Assembly (NCBI GenBank): GCA_963920635.1
Contig: OY987305.1
Span: forward strand, 11,509,153-11,573,152
DNA from: Pseudeuparius sepicola
Taxonomy: Eukaryota > Arthropoda > Insecta > Coleoptera > Anthribidae
Direction of reading: 5' to 3'
Length of the DNA: 64,000 nt
The position numbers were made by a program, and so were the translations under genes. This document shows, piece by piece, positions 1-11,399 of the stretch; the first letter of the stretch is position 1, and every line of letters starts with the position of its first letter. The notes beneath the pieces were generated by a model, which searched no databases, was not told the DNA's origin, and saw only the letters and a program-made list of their open reading frames with translations.

Positions 1-1020
1 CCTTGCTTTGGAAGAATTATCCGCTAGGAATATGAAATATAATTACATAAATCACATATATACTATACATGCTTTGCTACAATAAACACGATAGAAAAGT
101 ATGTCATTACAGTGCGTTAGTATTTCTACTGTTCTTTATTTATTATTTTTTAAATATTACTGTTTATGGTATTCTGAGCCTATTAGAGTGGTACTGAATA
201 ATTATTATACGGAAATAATAGTGTGTAGCAAATTTGCACCAATAAACTGTGAAAATATCCCAGATCCCAGAACATAACATAATAACGTCCATACATACCA
301 TGTTGTTGTTGCGGTAGTAATTACGAATATAAATTCTGTAATGATGCAGTTTGCAGTATAGCCACCAGGCTCTCAAATACGAAATAAACTTTGCAACAAT
401 ATTACGGGGATGCAAGTACGAAGATAACAATCATGAAATATTTATAACATTAGTCCCTAAAGAATAAGGAATGAGGACACACCCCACTTCTCCTTGTACG
501 GAACAAGGAGGCATTTTTAAGAGCGCTATCCTTAAAATTCCCCGAAAGCATCGTGCGATACATTTTCATTTTGAAATACTTTCGGTAGTTCGCACGCAGA
601 GACGGGGTTTTTGGAATAAAAAAGCGTTATACGAAGTCCCACGAGTTACATTTATTAAAAAACACCCTGAAGTTAAATTACATTTCTAGACTTAGGGAGA
701 AAAGAATTCTTTACGTGCTTTTTCTTCTTTGTTACCAAGTCGCAGCGAATGTAGATATGTCAGTTGAACATTTCTAACCTTTCTTTTTGCAAAACAATTT
801 GGGGATGTAAAATCTTTCATCTTTCTAAAACCATTACGTTAAGTTGAAAAGAGCATAAAGATGATGATAATTTAAATTTATAATTAATGCCACATGATAA
901 TTGAAAATACAGTGGGTTCTAGGACTTCGGGGCCATGCTAGATCGATTCAGAAAAATATGCAAATTCTTTTAACACAATCACAATTTTCAAAAATTTCGA
1001 CACCAGCGTATATTTCAGCC
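1..1020. other. No gene recognised; AT-rich intergenic DNA
   Basis: I see no coding similarity, splice-consistent exon or terminal inverted repeat here. The short open frames at 164-430 (minus) and 471-689 (plus) have no recognisable motif and look like chance frames. The segment ends where dispersed repeat R begins. Confidence 0.6.
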
Positions 1021-1025
1021 CACGC

Positions 1026-1399
1026 GTTTTGACGAGCTGATTCCAAAAACCTACGCTTTTATAATGTCTCAAAAACAGAACTTCAAGTTTTCGGTTTCGA
1101 TTTGAATTTAAAGTCCATCTGTGCCAAAACGGTTGAGCTACGAGATACAGCCCCTTGACAAATTCCCTGCGTGAGTGGCGAATATTTTCCCGACATTTTC
1201 GGGGGGGTCAACCGCTTTCGGTAAATTTGGCGATTTCGCAGATAAATTAAAATTGACAGGAAACAGGCCTATCCGAGGCAGTTTGGCCCGTAGAAACCGG
1301 AAATCCGGTCTAAATTGAATTTGGAAAGTTATGTATGCCTGACCAGCGCACTTTGTTTTTGAAAAACAGCTAAAATGCCTACTTTTTAAATGACCTCAG
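1026..1399 (+). repeat. Dispersed repeat R, copy 1
   Basis: The stretch shares ordered blocks with 14476-14645 plus 16844-17032: GACGAGCTGATT, GAGTTTTCGGTTTCGATTT, CCAAAACGGTT, GGCGATTTCGCA (TCGATTTCGCA in copy 2), CCGTAGAAAC and ATGCCTGACCAGCGCAC. Both copies were targets of separate hAT insertions: this one at its 3' edge (position 1400), the other in its middle. No coding potential is evident. The family is unnamed; it may be the relic of another non-autonomous element. Confidence 0.7.
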
Positions 1400-2430
1400 C
1401 AGGGCCGTATCTAGCGAACATTTGGGGGGGGGAGGGTTCAGGATCGGCTCAAGCTTTTGTGGGGCTGGGTGCCGGATGAAAGTGCGGGGCCCCGGCAAGG
1501 AATTACTTAATCCGTTAAGAACAAATTTTTGAAAATTGATACGCCACTAGAATGGTAGGTACATTGCATGCCACTTTTTAAAAAAGTAGGCCGGGGCGAT
1601 GAGTTTAGATCACTTCAGTGACGTATAGAGAAATTAATTCCGGGTTGGGAGGGACAATTTTTGTGAATTTCTTTTAAACAATTATTATATACATATTTAA
1701 AATAATACTGGAAAATGTGCTGCAGGTGAAATTTTTTCGAAATAACAAGGAAAATTACTTAAAATTAGTCTTAGGAAATCCCAATATCTTCATATTTTCA
1801 AGCTGCAGTGAATAATTTCAAATTCTGAAATGGTTTCGGCCCCGCCCTTTTAAATACGCTACTGACTTGATAACCCTGTAACGCCGCGTTCGCCGCACCT
1901 TTCGCACCCGCCTAGAGCCGGCCCTGGAGGGGTTAGACCAGTGGCTGTTGAAGTTGAAATAGCTTTAGGGTTTAAAAACCTACTACTTTTAAATGGTTTT
2001 CTACTTATTTGATTTCTCATTATTAGGGATATATTCCTACACATTCTTCGCCTGGCCTGACGACACCTTTAGAATTTAGAATTGCCAGTAGGTATGGTAA
2101 AAGATTTCTTCGCGCCACTTGTCTAACTGAACCTTTCTTAAAAATAATAAGTAAATCTTCAAATACAAATTAGCCCTAATCTATTCATAAAAGATACTCT
2201 GGGAATCCCCTATTGTCCTAATCCATGGCGGTACGCAGCCATGCACAGGGACGGACTGGGTACGAAAATATTGGCGGGCTGATGAAACCAGCGGCGCCAA
2301 CGCCTGGCGCCCACTTTAAAAAGGCAAATACCTATATCACTTCGTCTTATATTACTATAAAAATACAAAAAATATAAAAATAAATATGTCTTTAAAAAAC
2401 GTCTCCAAAAATAAATAAAAAAACACTTTT

Positions 2431-2868
2431 TCTTGAAATCGGCAGTGAAGTGTCTCAAAATCGTCATTAAAAGCTCAGAAATCGGCACTGAAGTAGCCCA
2501 TTATTGTACGATTTTTTCAATAAGTGGGCCTTGGAGAGATGTAGACATCAAACGTCAGACGCGGAGTCATCGCCCGTCAAAGGCGACCAAATATTCAAAA
2601 CCCGGCCAATAAATCCCATTTAACTTTTCGTACACATTGCGAAATTGTTACCTATAACAGCGCAATCTTTCAGTACAAGTATTTTAGTAGGTTTGGATAT
2701 TAATCCGTGTTTGGTCATACACTTGACCTAGATAGAGCAATCGTCAAAGTCAAGCAACGCCGCGCGTAGTGGGTTCATGGACGGGTGATCCCTTATTGTT
2801 TTTCGCCTAATAAAACAGTTTTTTCCGATTTCAAAAAAATATAATATGTACCTCGGCACTGAAGTTCT
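2431..2868 (+). repeat. Internal tandem module, unit 1
   Basis: It runs from CTTGAAATCGGCAGTGAAG to GGCACTGAAGTTC and is repeated at 2973-3462 in the same orientation. Shared blocks include TCGTCATTAAAAGCTCAGAAA, GCGAAATTGTTACCTATA and AAAGTCAAGCAACGCCGCGCG. The two units have drifted apart by substitutions and indels, so the duplication is old. Confidence 0.8.
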
Positions 2869-2963
2869 TTTTCTGACTCATGTGGTTTATTTGCCTCGGC
2901 CAGAGGCCTCGGCAACTAAATTCCACATGAGTCATAAAAAGTTGAACTTCAGTGCCTTGGTAC
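2851..2963. repeat. Palindrome separating the two modules
   Basis: Arms of about 43 bp at 2851-2893 and 2921-2963 contain ACTCATGTGG and its inverse CCACATGAGT, plus GGCACTGAAGTTC against GAACTTCAGTGCC. The loop is short and GC-rich. It may be a small palindromic insertion or the junction of the duplicated module. Confidence 0.8.
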
Positions 2964-2972
2964 ATAAATAAC

Positions 2973-3462
2973 TATTCTTGAAATCGGTAGCGAGATGTTT
3001 CAAAATCGTCATTAAAAGCTCAGAAAGCCCATTATTGTACGATTTTTTCAATAAGTAGGCCTTGGCGAGATATAAACATCAAGCGTCAGACGGGGAGCCA
3101 TCGCCCGTCAAAAGTGACAAAATATTCAAGATCCGGCCAATAATGCCCTTTTAAATTTCGTAACGCATTGCGAAATTGTTACCTATATAGAAGCGCAATC
3201 TTTCAGTATAAATATTATAGTAACGGTTTGAATATCAATCTATTTTTTCATGGACGCTGCATAACAGGCAGCACTTCGGAGTTTCTGTTGGGAAGCGCCG
3301 TGCCTCGTCAAACTTGACCTAGGTAGAGCGATCGTTAAAGTCAAGCAACGCCGCGCGCAGTCGGTTCATGGACTGGCGCTTCCTTATGATTATTTTTTGT
3401 CTAATAAAACATTTTTTACGATTTCAAAAAAAAATAGTATGTACAGCACTGAAGTTCTTTTT
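2973..3462 (+). repeat. Internal tandem module, unit 2
   Basis: Second copy of the module at 2431-2868. It carries about 60 bp more than unit 1 near 3250-3310 (CATGGACGCTGCATAACAGG region). It ends at GCACTGAAGTTC, close to the right end of hAT element B. Confidence 0.8.
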
Positions 3463-3997
3463 ATTTGAATACTTCGATACGATATTTGTCTTCTTGAGTC
3501 AAAGTGACTTCAGGTGTGGATTCCTCAAAAAACGTCTTAATTTTTCGATTTTTGTTATTCTGTATTTTAACACAGCCCTTGCATTGCGGCGCTGTTATTA
3601 AAAGAAAGGGCGGCGCGGCGGGCTCCGCCCGCCAGCCCGCCGGGCCAGTCCGTCCCTGGCCATGCACCACCGTTCACCGTTTACTGTTGTCCAGTGTTGC
3701 CAGTTATGTTTTATTTTATTTGAAAGCATATTCTGGTGATAAAAGTCGGTACTGCTCTGATCCAAAAAATATGTTTGTTGGCAGTTTTCGGACGAGTTTC
3801 CGTGCTCTACTGGAAGACCAGTTTAATAAATTATTACACTCACTGATGCTCGAAGAGCTCGTTCTTGTGTTGGTGCAAAAGCATATAAAATGGTGGTATT
3901 TCGAGGGGGGGGTTGAACCCCCAAACCCCCCTCAGATACGGCCCTGGACCTCAGAATCACTCGAAAACGAAATCAAAGTTCAAAATTGTCCTACGGA

Positions 3998-4585
3998 ACG
4001 TCTAAGCAACATAATATTTCACTTTAAGTTTTTTTAAGGTTGTCGTCAAACACAACGTAAAGGTTAATGCACCATATAATATTGTCAAAAGGTCTCTAAA
4101 AAGCCATATCGATTATAACAATTTACGCAAGTACCCATATCCTATAAGATCTTTGAAATTATGGCACGTCTATCCACCGCATTTCGTTGCACAAGTAGCC
4201 AGCGGTCGAACAGTGTAACCCATGCAAGTATTGGTGATATTATATTATGCGAACATGCAGTCACTTGTTTTTACTACAATATCAATCTTCTCTGTCTCTT
4301 TCATCTCTTTTTACTACTAATACCAGGTGCGGTTTAATATGGGTAAAAAAGTGTTTTGTCTCGTATTTTATTGCCGAGGCGCCTGTTCTCGAGCTACCCT
4401 GGTAAAGTATAAATGAACTCACTTGGAACACAGTGATATACGGGCGCGATCTATTTCATAGCATTTACCACGCTCTGCTACTGGTAAAAATACCATATAT
4501 TGCTTATCGGCAGAAATCACCCGTATAAAATTCAAAGGGTTTGAAGCCGTTCCAAGTGGCTTCATTTATACCATACCATACATAT
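3998..4585 (+). repeat. Dispersed family G, copy 1
   Basis: Matches 29822-30775 (inverted) and 61265-61710 (direct). Shared landmarks in order are: ATAATATTTCACTTT, a TTTTTTAAGGTTGTC block, ATCGATTATAACAATT, CTATCCACCGCATTTC, TTTTTACTACAATATC, AATACCAGGTGCGGTTTAATATG, GAGGCGCCTGTTCTCGAG, GATCTATTTCATAGCATTT and AGAAATCACCCGTATAAAATT. No protein is recognised. The family is probably a non-autonomous transposon whose true ends I could not fix. Confidence 0.75.
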
Positions 4586-4589
4586 TTCG

Positions 4590-5046
4590 GTACCGTAAAT
4601 TGTAAAATGTCATAATGCATATGCGTACATTTTATTCTTTGGATACAACGGGTTTGAAGAGCAGCTTTGTTATTTTTTTCTGATCTGTAAATATGAACGA
4701 ACGTCCGAATTGCTAAAACCGTAAACTGATGATATTCAGGTGCGCATATTGTGCATTTCGCATGAGTTCGTTTCGAAATGAAACAGTAATATCTCGTCAA
4801 GAGCAATCAAAACTGTCACTGGCTATACAGTGAAGCCGCTTCCATCTTCTCAGGTTAGCGGACAACGTATTTGGTTTCCATAAAAATCACTTCGAGTTTG
4901 TATCAAAAAGGCAACGTAAATAACAGAAATATTAGGGATTAAATGAAAATGGGATGCCTCTCCTGATTTGTTATTGAGGAGACTAGGTAGGTACATATTT
5001 TCATTTTAGTGCCTGCTAATAAAGTTATGATCTTTCTTTAAATATA
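4590..5046. other. No gene recognised
   Basis: The minus-strand frame at 4504-4806 begins outside family G and reads into it, with no known domain. Nothing else is identifiable. Confidence 0.5.
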
Positions 5047-5097
5047 CAGGGCGTTTCCGGTTTTTGTAGACAAAATATGACATTTTATAATATATCT
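5047..5097 (+). mobile_element. One-ended TACAGGG-type MITE fragment
   Basis: ATACAGGGCGTTTCCGG matches the outer end of the TACAGGG terminal-repeat class seen at 16021, 32654 and 35098. No inverse end is found downstream, so this is a truncated copy. Confidence 0.4.
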
Positions 5098-5285
5098 CGC
5101 CCCCAACGATATAATAGGAATAGATGACTGACGGTAATACAAATAATACGGTTTTGTTTTGCTTCTACATTAGCGGGTCGGGGGGAAGAAGACGACGTAA
5201 TTTGTTTACATTGGAATTTCTTAAATTCAGTCTTTCCTATTTTGTAATGCATAATAAATAGTTTTTTGATAGACTTGTATGTCGT
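5098..5285. repeat. PLE-associated untranslated segment, inverted relative to 8762-8945
   Basis: About 185 bp here is the inverse of 8762-8945. Shared blocks include ATGCATAATAAATAGTTTTT, TACGGTTTTGTTTTGCTTCT and CGGGTCGGGGGGAAGAAGA (with small differences). The 8.8-kb copy adjoins a Penelope-like element, so this is probably a detached PLE terminal fragment. Confidence 0.65.
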
Positions 5286-5289
5286 ATAT

Positions 5290-7740
5290 ATGCTTTGAGA
5301 TACCTACTTACATTTACAAAATAACCTAAATCGTATAAAAAAACTGGAAACCTTGATTATGTGCCAACAATAACATCTTTTTAAAATCATGAAACAAAAC
5401 TAGTTGTTTTTGGTAATGTATTTATTCTTATACACGTATAGCAAGCTAAGAAATGGTAATCGAACTATTCTAATGTGTTGAACTGAAAGGAAAGTTAGTA
5501 TCGTTTGCTTGAAAAAGACGAAGATAGAAGATAGTAGGGGGACGCCGCACACCCGCCTACCGTGGGAGTGGGGGTTACAATAGCTGCTCATGTGCTCATG
5601 TATCTTGAAAACTAAGGGTTCATAAATGGTGGGTTAATTAAATTCCTGGTTCGTATAATCTGGACTTTATTGTTACTTCTATAAATTCGCGGCCCTTTCA
5701 AGTGAAAACTCTTGGTTGTCGCAGCCGCTCTTTAAAATTTGATAACGCCAACTAGGTATCAGTATTGAATAATTACTCTTGTAGTTCTCTTGATTCCGGC
5801 CCGCCAGTTTAACGTTCCATTGAACATGACCGCTTTCAGTTCATTATTAATTCTTTATACCTAATTAGGGTAATAGTGCATGTAAATGTCTCAACAGAAT
5901 ATTATCTATCATTTATTTAATGAGGCTTGGTGAAAGGAAAAAGTATATAAAGATTTAGTTGTGTAGCTGCACCAACAACTAAAGAGTAGATAGTTTATCT
6001 CACTGTTATATTGCTATCACAATTTATGAGTGAAGAAGCTTTCGGAAAGAAGGAATTATTGTTGTAAACCGATATTTTAGAGACAATAAGTTAAACCACA
6101 AAGGGTTTGATACAAATCGCACAATCTCTCTGATTTGTTCGGAGCATCTTTAGCCACCGAGTCACTCCGCAGAAGCCTTGAAAGGCTCAGTTGGAATAAC
6201 AGAAGACTTATTTCAATCATCAGCAAGCATCTGCAGATGATATCTACTCCCATAACTGAGACAACAGGCTAGTCAGATGATATAACTTTATCCCCACAAT
6301 AATCTCTTGCATGTCACAATAAAGTCCAGGTATATTGTCCAGGGTCGAAGCCTTTCAGTATTCTATAATTATTATTCTTAGTTTTCCAGAACTCGGCGGA
6401 CCAGAAATCAAACGCCCCATTGGACCCGAACTGATGGTGGTCGCTTTAATTTATTTTGGACCCAATAATTGGAGTGACAGACCGTGAAAATGTCGCAGTG
6501 TACGTATCCACCCTTTCCGTGTTCTAGAACGACTTGCTAGAGCAGTAGAGGCAACAGCGACTGTAATAGAGTTAATGAAATCTTTTGGAGACAAATTGAA
6601 AGTTTCCACGACACGAATCTATTTTTAAATTCTCGAAAAAGTTGAAAGCCCAGTGTAGTAACACGCGTTTGAAGATTATACGATATATATGATGCACATA
6701 GATATAAAAAAGAGAAGAGTTGGCGGTGAATCGGCAATGAATTTATATGTCGGTTGTTGACATTTGTTTTGTAGATACAACATCAGGTTTGCTAGGTACC
6801 TACTTGGTTTTTGCTTATTATAATCTAAATTTAATCAAGTGCCTGCTAGTTTTCTATACAGAGTCTTGGATCCTACTTTTGTATGGGAGGCCTGGCCTCC
6901 AAACGCTAACAGTCGGGTGATATTATTTTTATTAGCCACTCGAAATGAAACGGGCTCGATACGAAATCATATCCCACCACAATATATATATATAGAGCTT
7001 TGTCACGCTAAGACCCTTTCAAGGACAACTAGAATTCTTATCCTTGATCCGTAAACGATGTTTGACACACGTTAAACCCTATTTTAAACCACCGGTAACT
7101 ACGAAATTAAGTGAAATTAAGTTTCACTTAATTCAGCTGACCGCGTGACATTTTATTTTGGTTAATATTTAGAATGCAATGAACCCTTAATTAATAATAG
7201 AAAATTTGGTGCTATAGAAGTCACATTTGAACAAAACTTTATATAGGTGTTTTTCTGTTTGTATACCCGCCTTATTCTTGTGCTTTTTAATTTAGGCAGC
7301 ATATTTTTTTATTTCCCTCTGTCTGTGTTTCGCGCTAAAATGCCGTCATAAAGATAGCCTGCGGAAGCCAGGAGTCGATTTTACTTTAAAATGAAATATC
7401 AAAGATTATTTTGACTGAAAATCCCTCTAGATCAAAACAAAATTAAAACTGGGGAGGTGTTAAGGATTTAATTCAACTTTACTGACAGAGATGGATAGGT
7501 ACACGTGCTATTCTCGAGTGTTCCGTAAAGTTCAGGACGAACCTATAGGCAGGTAAAGGGCCATTAAATAAAATTGTCGAACGTCTTGAAAGGTGAACCA
7601 AAAATACATTAACATTCCAAGCGGAGAAAATAGTCCATATCTTGAAATGGAGTAATATAATAATATGATACGAAGGGTGATGGACTTAGAGTCTCAGCTT
7701 CACAAACACCGTTTTAGGGGGTCATCTTCAGCAGAAAAAT
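5290..7740. other. No gene recognised
   Basis: Short open frames (5400-5591 minus, 6537-6737 minus, 6839-7054 plus) show no domain, codon periodicity or splice support. A short palindrome with arms AAATTAAGTGAAA lies at about 7104-7137. No TE ends are recognised. Confidence 0.5.
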
Positions 7741-7769
7741 ATTTTGGTATAAGCTAATAAAGCTAGAAA

Positions 7770-8327
7770 AAATAAAACAATTCAGATAACATTATATAAA
7801 CACGCACTAGTCGATGAAATAGGAGAAAACTGGTATAAAAAAGGCTCTCAAGAAGGTTCAAAGCGGCACCCTTTTTGTAAAAATGTAGGAAAGAAACATT
7901 ATCAGAATAATAGAAAAAGTAGTGATTATTATTAACTCTGTCTTCGGAAAATGCGTATTTAAAAAATTTAGGAAGATTCAAAGAACTTTTTGCAATATCT
8001 TTTTGGTGTTTCTTAACCCTCGTACCTGTTTGACCAGTATTACAATTATCCGAGCCACAACTCAAACGGTAAACGCCAGACCTCTCAGAAAGCGGAACAA
8101 CGTCTTTATTGTTAATTAATTTACCACTTAAAGAATTATTAGTCTTGAAGCAAATAGTTTATCCATTAAAAATCTCTTTTATGTGTGAAGAAACTGGACC
8201 CAGGAAAGGTGTAGCAACAAATTGGGTGTCATTTTTTTTCTTATCAAGTAACTTGTTATTCAAAAATTTAGATAAATTTGCTGATAAATTTTATTAACGA
8301 CATACTTAGGAAACTGATTATTAGACG
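7770..8327 (-). pseudogene. PLE C-terminal remnant: RT thumb and GIY-YIG endonuclease
   Basis: Minus-strand reading gives, in order, a thumb-like segment (IASNNQFPKYVVNKIYQQ), a linker (ATPFLGPVSSHIKEIF), then NNKDVVPLSERSGVYRLSCG and NCNTGQTGTRVKKHQKDI. This is the PLE pattern in which a GVY motif and a Cys-rich turn precede a YIGQTG-like motif and a basic R/K-x-H helix. Here the motif is NTGQTG. A C-terminal DNVSFLHF segment also fits. Frameshifts and stops between about 8070 and 8280 separate these pieces into different frames. It would have nicked target DNA for retrotransposition; it is dead. Confidence 0.8.
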
Positions 8328-8575
8328 CTATTTTAAAGATGGTGTCCAACTCAAAAAGGATGTCGTCATGTCGTCATGGTTTAAAGGGACAGAGAAAAGT
8401 CTCTGGAAAAAATCAATTAAAAGAGGCCGCGTTTTGGGGATAAGGGTGAAATGAGTAGGTTTTCTGAAAATCTTAAACTTCAAGACATTTTTTAGATATA
8501 AAGATCTGTCCAAAATTACGATGCATATACCTTTGTCCGCTTTTGAAATCGCCAAGTTGTTGTCAATAATTGGGT
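8328..8575 (-). pseudogene. PLE N-terminal RT remnant
   Basis: Reads AISKADKGICIVILDRS, the PLE block usually seen as (S)KADKGNTVVI(M/L)(D/N)(R/K)xxY before the RT fingers. It continues for about 75 codons to a stop at 8328. In an intact PLE several hundred residues, including the palm with its YxDD motif, would follow. Here the thumb region follows at once, so an internal deletion of roughly 1 kb is inferred. Confidence 0.75.
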
Positions 8576-8625
8576 AGAGGATAGCGGGATGAGGGCAAAT
8601 AACACTATCTGTACATTCAGATTAT

Positions 8626-8664
8626 GCCGACGTTTCGACGTTTATTTTGCGTCTTCTTCAGGGC
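8626..8664 (-). ncRNA. Hammerhead-like hairpin motif of a PLE terminal repeat
   Basis: On the minus strand: CTGAAGA, one extra A, a 4-bp stem GACG/CGTC closing a 9-nt loop, then GAAAC and GTCGGC. The layout CUGANGA, stem II, GAAAC resembles a hammerhead ribozyme core, and hammerheads are known in PLE terminal repeats. The extra base before the stem departs from the canonical core, so self-cleavage is not assumed. Confidence 0.4.
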
Positions 8665-9196
8665 TAAAATTTGTTAAATCTCTTTTTATACACTTACGTA
8701 CATACATGCTATTGTAACACTTGAACAAAACAAAACATACACATCACAATCAATCAACAAACATTACGACACACAAATCTATCAAAAAACTATTTATTAT
8801 GCATTACAAAATAGGAAGGACTGAATTTAAGAAATGCCAATGAACAAATTACCTCGTCTTCTTCTCCCCGACCCGTTAATGTAGAAGCAAAACAAAACCG
8901 TATTATTTGCATTACCGTGAGTCATCTATTCCTATATATCGTTGGTTATTAGGACCCCCACTAAATCACGATACAACGTTTTCGACTTTTTTATTTTTTC
9001 GACGATCGACTTTGGTTTACATTGCTCTCTCCTGGGTAAGAATTTTTATTACTTCCATTTTCTACCGGTTCATATTTATTTCTCCTTTTTAGATGCCACC
9101 ATTTTATATTAATTTTTTTTATTGACCTGTTCAAAACCACCTTTTGGGGTACCTTTTTCCACAACCGCATACTTAGTTAAGACTTTGTCTGGGAAG
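8665..9196 (-). repeat. PLE 5' untranslated/terminal-repeat segment
   Basis: It lies upstream of the PLE coding remnant on the minus strand. 8762-8945 recurs inverted at 5098-5285, showing that it belongs to a repeat and not to a host gene. Confidence 0.55.
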
Positions 9197-9299
9197 GTAA
9201 ATCTCTTTTTATACCAGTTTTCTCCTATTTCATCCACTAGTTTGTTTATTATAACGTTATATGATTTGTTTTATTTTTTCTAGTTTTTGCCGATTATTA

Positions 9300-11230
9300 A
9301 CTGTGTTCCAGTAAGTAATATTCTTTGTATCATTGACATTCCATTCAACCTCAGATCAGAAACAAGCAAACAAATAAATACAACACCTTGTATAAGCGGC
9401 TTACAAAAAATACTTTCCCTCCCACTCGTAATATTTGGTGCGGAGGAGCAAATGTTTGCCAGAGGGAGGAGACATATTGTTTAGTAGTTGCTGTATAGCC
9501 TCAAAAGGACGAAGTTAAAAAAATTCTGTCAGTCTACTTCAATTAATCGGAAAGAGGGGGGAGAATTTTTTCTGACCCCTAAAATGTATACCTTTTATTT
9601 ACGACAAAAAAAAACACAAAAGCTCATCACCAACGTTTCCTTTCAACGATGTTTTCTCGTGGTTAGAAATTTAATTTATACTAATTAATTGTTTCTTAAT
9701 AAGTATTTATTTACGTTTCGGCAGAAAGTAAAGACCGGGGGATTTACCCAAAACGATTTTTTAAGTCGTATATTGTGTCAAATAAGATTCGGCAATTAAT
9801 TCTGAATGAATCATTGGATCGGAACTCAGGACCCGCTGTACAATTCAAGTATGCATAATGAATGAAAATGTCTGTTTCATTTCATCTTTATATTGCCATT
9901 TAATTAATCAAGTACACTTTATCTCCAGAGGTCCGCCTGTCGTAAAATTTCTAAATATAAACACTCCATTTAATTGCTGCTGCGTTCCTTGGAATATAAA
10001 TGAATTTGTCCACTTCGATTGGCATTTTAATCAATATCAATTAAAATTTTAATTAATTAGAAAAATAAAAACTTAAACCTAACATCGAAATAGATTTTCA
10101 TTTATGCACACTCTAGCTACGCCATCTTGTGATAAGTTTCTGGAATTGAGGCATTTTAACTCAAGAAAAGCTGTCTTAAATATGCCCCGTGTTGTGTAAT
10201 TTTAGCCAACAATCCCAATCTTTTGGTGTGCCGTGTTTTGCTTCCCACTTAATTTAACGAATTTAATTAATTGGATCTTCTGTACTTCATAATTGAAATT
10301 TTGAGAGATATCAACCCGGCAGTTTATTTCAAGGGAATTCGCTAATTGCAGGTAAATTTCATTCAAAGATACTAGAAAGTACTCTATCCTCCTATTAGAA
10401 GTAATTCCGTTTACAGACCATACATTTTTATTATTGCGACACAATCAATAATAATATGCTTGTACTTACAAGTTCTTTTAATTAGGTTTTGGTACATTAA
10501 ATTTGTAGGTAGTATGTAGTATACATTTATACCTAACTTTATAAGAATGGTTATGTTATTCTGCAGTTCGTTGAACAACTTAAAATAATTCTAAGCCCAG
10601 ACCTGATTTGCCGGTCTGCATTGTTTTTATGGCGGCACGTGGTTACCCGCAAAATGTGTGATCACTGTGTCCATTTCACTGTCTACCACCCGGAATATGT
10701 AATTCAATTTATGAGTAGATTTCCCAGAAATGCGAATATGTCAACATGTTTAGGGCTTACTGATGCATTTATCATTCATAATTAGTAAATATTACTTAAC
10801 GCAACAGCTATAAACAGCTTCTGACTAAATAATGTGGAGCCATATTGAGCCCACCCTTATGTATGGATGTAACACTGAATTTGCCAATAATTATTCACTA
10901 ATATATTCACGACATGTATAGTTACCTACACAAAGTTTGACGTACTGTTTTACTATTTACGAATCTAATTTACACTTATCGAGCTAACCCATAGGTAACG
11001 AATTAAATATAATATGTATTGTACACTTTTAGAGTCCAAACCATACTAAACTTGCAATTCGTTTCAGTACCTGTTGTAGGTATATGAATTAGTTTATTAG
11101 GCATTAAGGGAGGGAAGCAGCAAAGGAGCTTCTAAAACATGTTGCATGCTAAACCTACTTGTATGTATATAAAATCAACACAGGCATTTTAATAATTTAT
11201 TAATTGTTGATAGATTATCCTATCACAAAA
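9300..11230. other. No gene recognised
   Basis: AT-rich sequence with chance frames at 9287-9484, 9488-9688, 9858-10052 and 10202-10444 (minus). No domain or TE end is recognised. Several AATTAATT-rich tracts lie between 9900 and 10300. Confidence 0.5.
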
Positions 11231-11235
11231 AAATA

Positions 11236-11390
11236 CAGTTTGTTCAGCGAATGTTCGGCCCTACGTCACAACTCCCGTCCTTGTCTTAATCATGAATATA
11301 CGATGGATATCGGTCGTATATTCACGAGTCAGACAAGGACGGGAGTTGTGACGTAGGGTCGAACATTCGCTGAACAAAGTGAACAAACTG
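11236..11390. mobile_element. Short palindromic MITE (155 bp), Tc1/mariner-like TA target
   Basis: Begins CAGTTTGTTCAGCGAATGTT and ends with the inverse, flanked by TA at 11234-11235 and 11391-11392. The arms are almost the whole length; the right arm carries one extra GTGAACAA-like repeat (ACAAAGTGAACAAACTG). The centre contains GAATATACGA and TCGTATATTC. TA duplication and terminal CAGT suggest a Tc1/mariner-driven MITE. Confidence 0.8.
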
Positions 11391-11399
11391 TAATATTTG

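Larger units (their letters stand above)
2246..3658. mobile_element. hAT-type non-autonomous element B nested in A (1413 bp)
   Basis: Ends are CAGGGACGGACTGG (2246-2259) and its exact inverse CCAGTCCGTCCCTG (3645-3658). They are flanked by the identical octamer GCCATGCA at 2238-2245 and 3659-3666. Perfect 14-bp termini plus a perfect 8-bp TSD establish a complete hAT insertion, younger than host element A. The interior holds no transposase but a duplicated module of about 440-490 bp (2431-2868 and 2973-3462) around a palindrome. Long open frames across the right end (for example 3504-4037) cross the element boundary and are chance frames. Confidence 0.9.
1400..3946. mobile_element. hAT-type non-autonomous element A (2547 bp)
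   Basis: Left end reads CAGGGCCGTATCTAG and right end reads the inverse CAGATACGGCCCTG. The 8 bp immediately outside are identical: GACCTCAG at 1392-1399 and at 3947-3954. An 8-bp TSD with CAGGG-type ends is the hAT signature. Poly-G and poly-C tracts lie just inside the two ends. No transposase is recognisable. A second hAT element (2246-3658) is inserted inside. A related fragment lies at 60207-60310, which shares the GGCTCAAGCTTTTG block and the CCCGGCAAGGAATTA block with 1446-1507. The element interrupts repeat R. Confidence 0.85.
7764..9290 (-). mobile_element. Internally deleted Penelope-like element (PLE)
   Basis: On the minus strand a PLE N-terminal reverse-transcriptase segment (about 8575-8328) is followed directly by the thumb, linker and GIY-YIG endonuclease segment (8327-7770). 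The catalytic palm is missing. The flanks at 7764-7846 and 9197-9282 are inverse copies of each other (TGAAATAGGAGAAAACTGGT and its inverse), as is common for PLE terminal repeats. A PLE-type hairpin motif (8626-8664) lies upstream of the coding remnant. PLEs are retroelements with an RT plus a C-terminal GIY-YIG nuclease; this copy cannot be functional. Confidence 0.8.

Noticed and set aside
3504..4037. 177-codon open frame on the plus strand
   Set aside because: It starts in hAT element B, crosses its TSD and the right end of hAT element A, and ends in family G. A gene cannot be conserved across three independent repeat edges.
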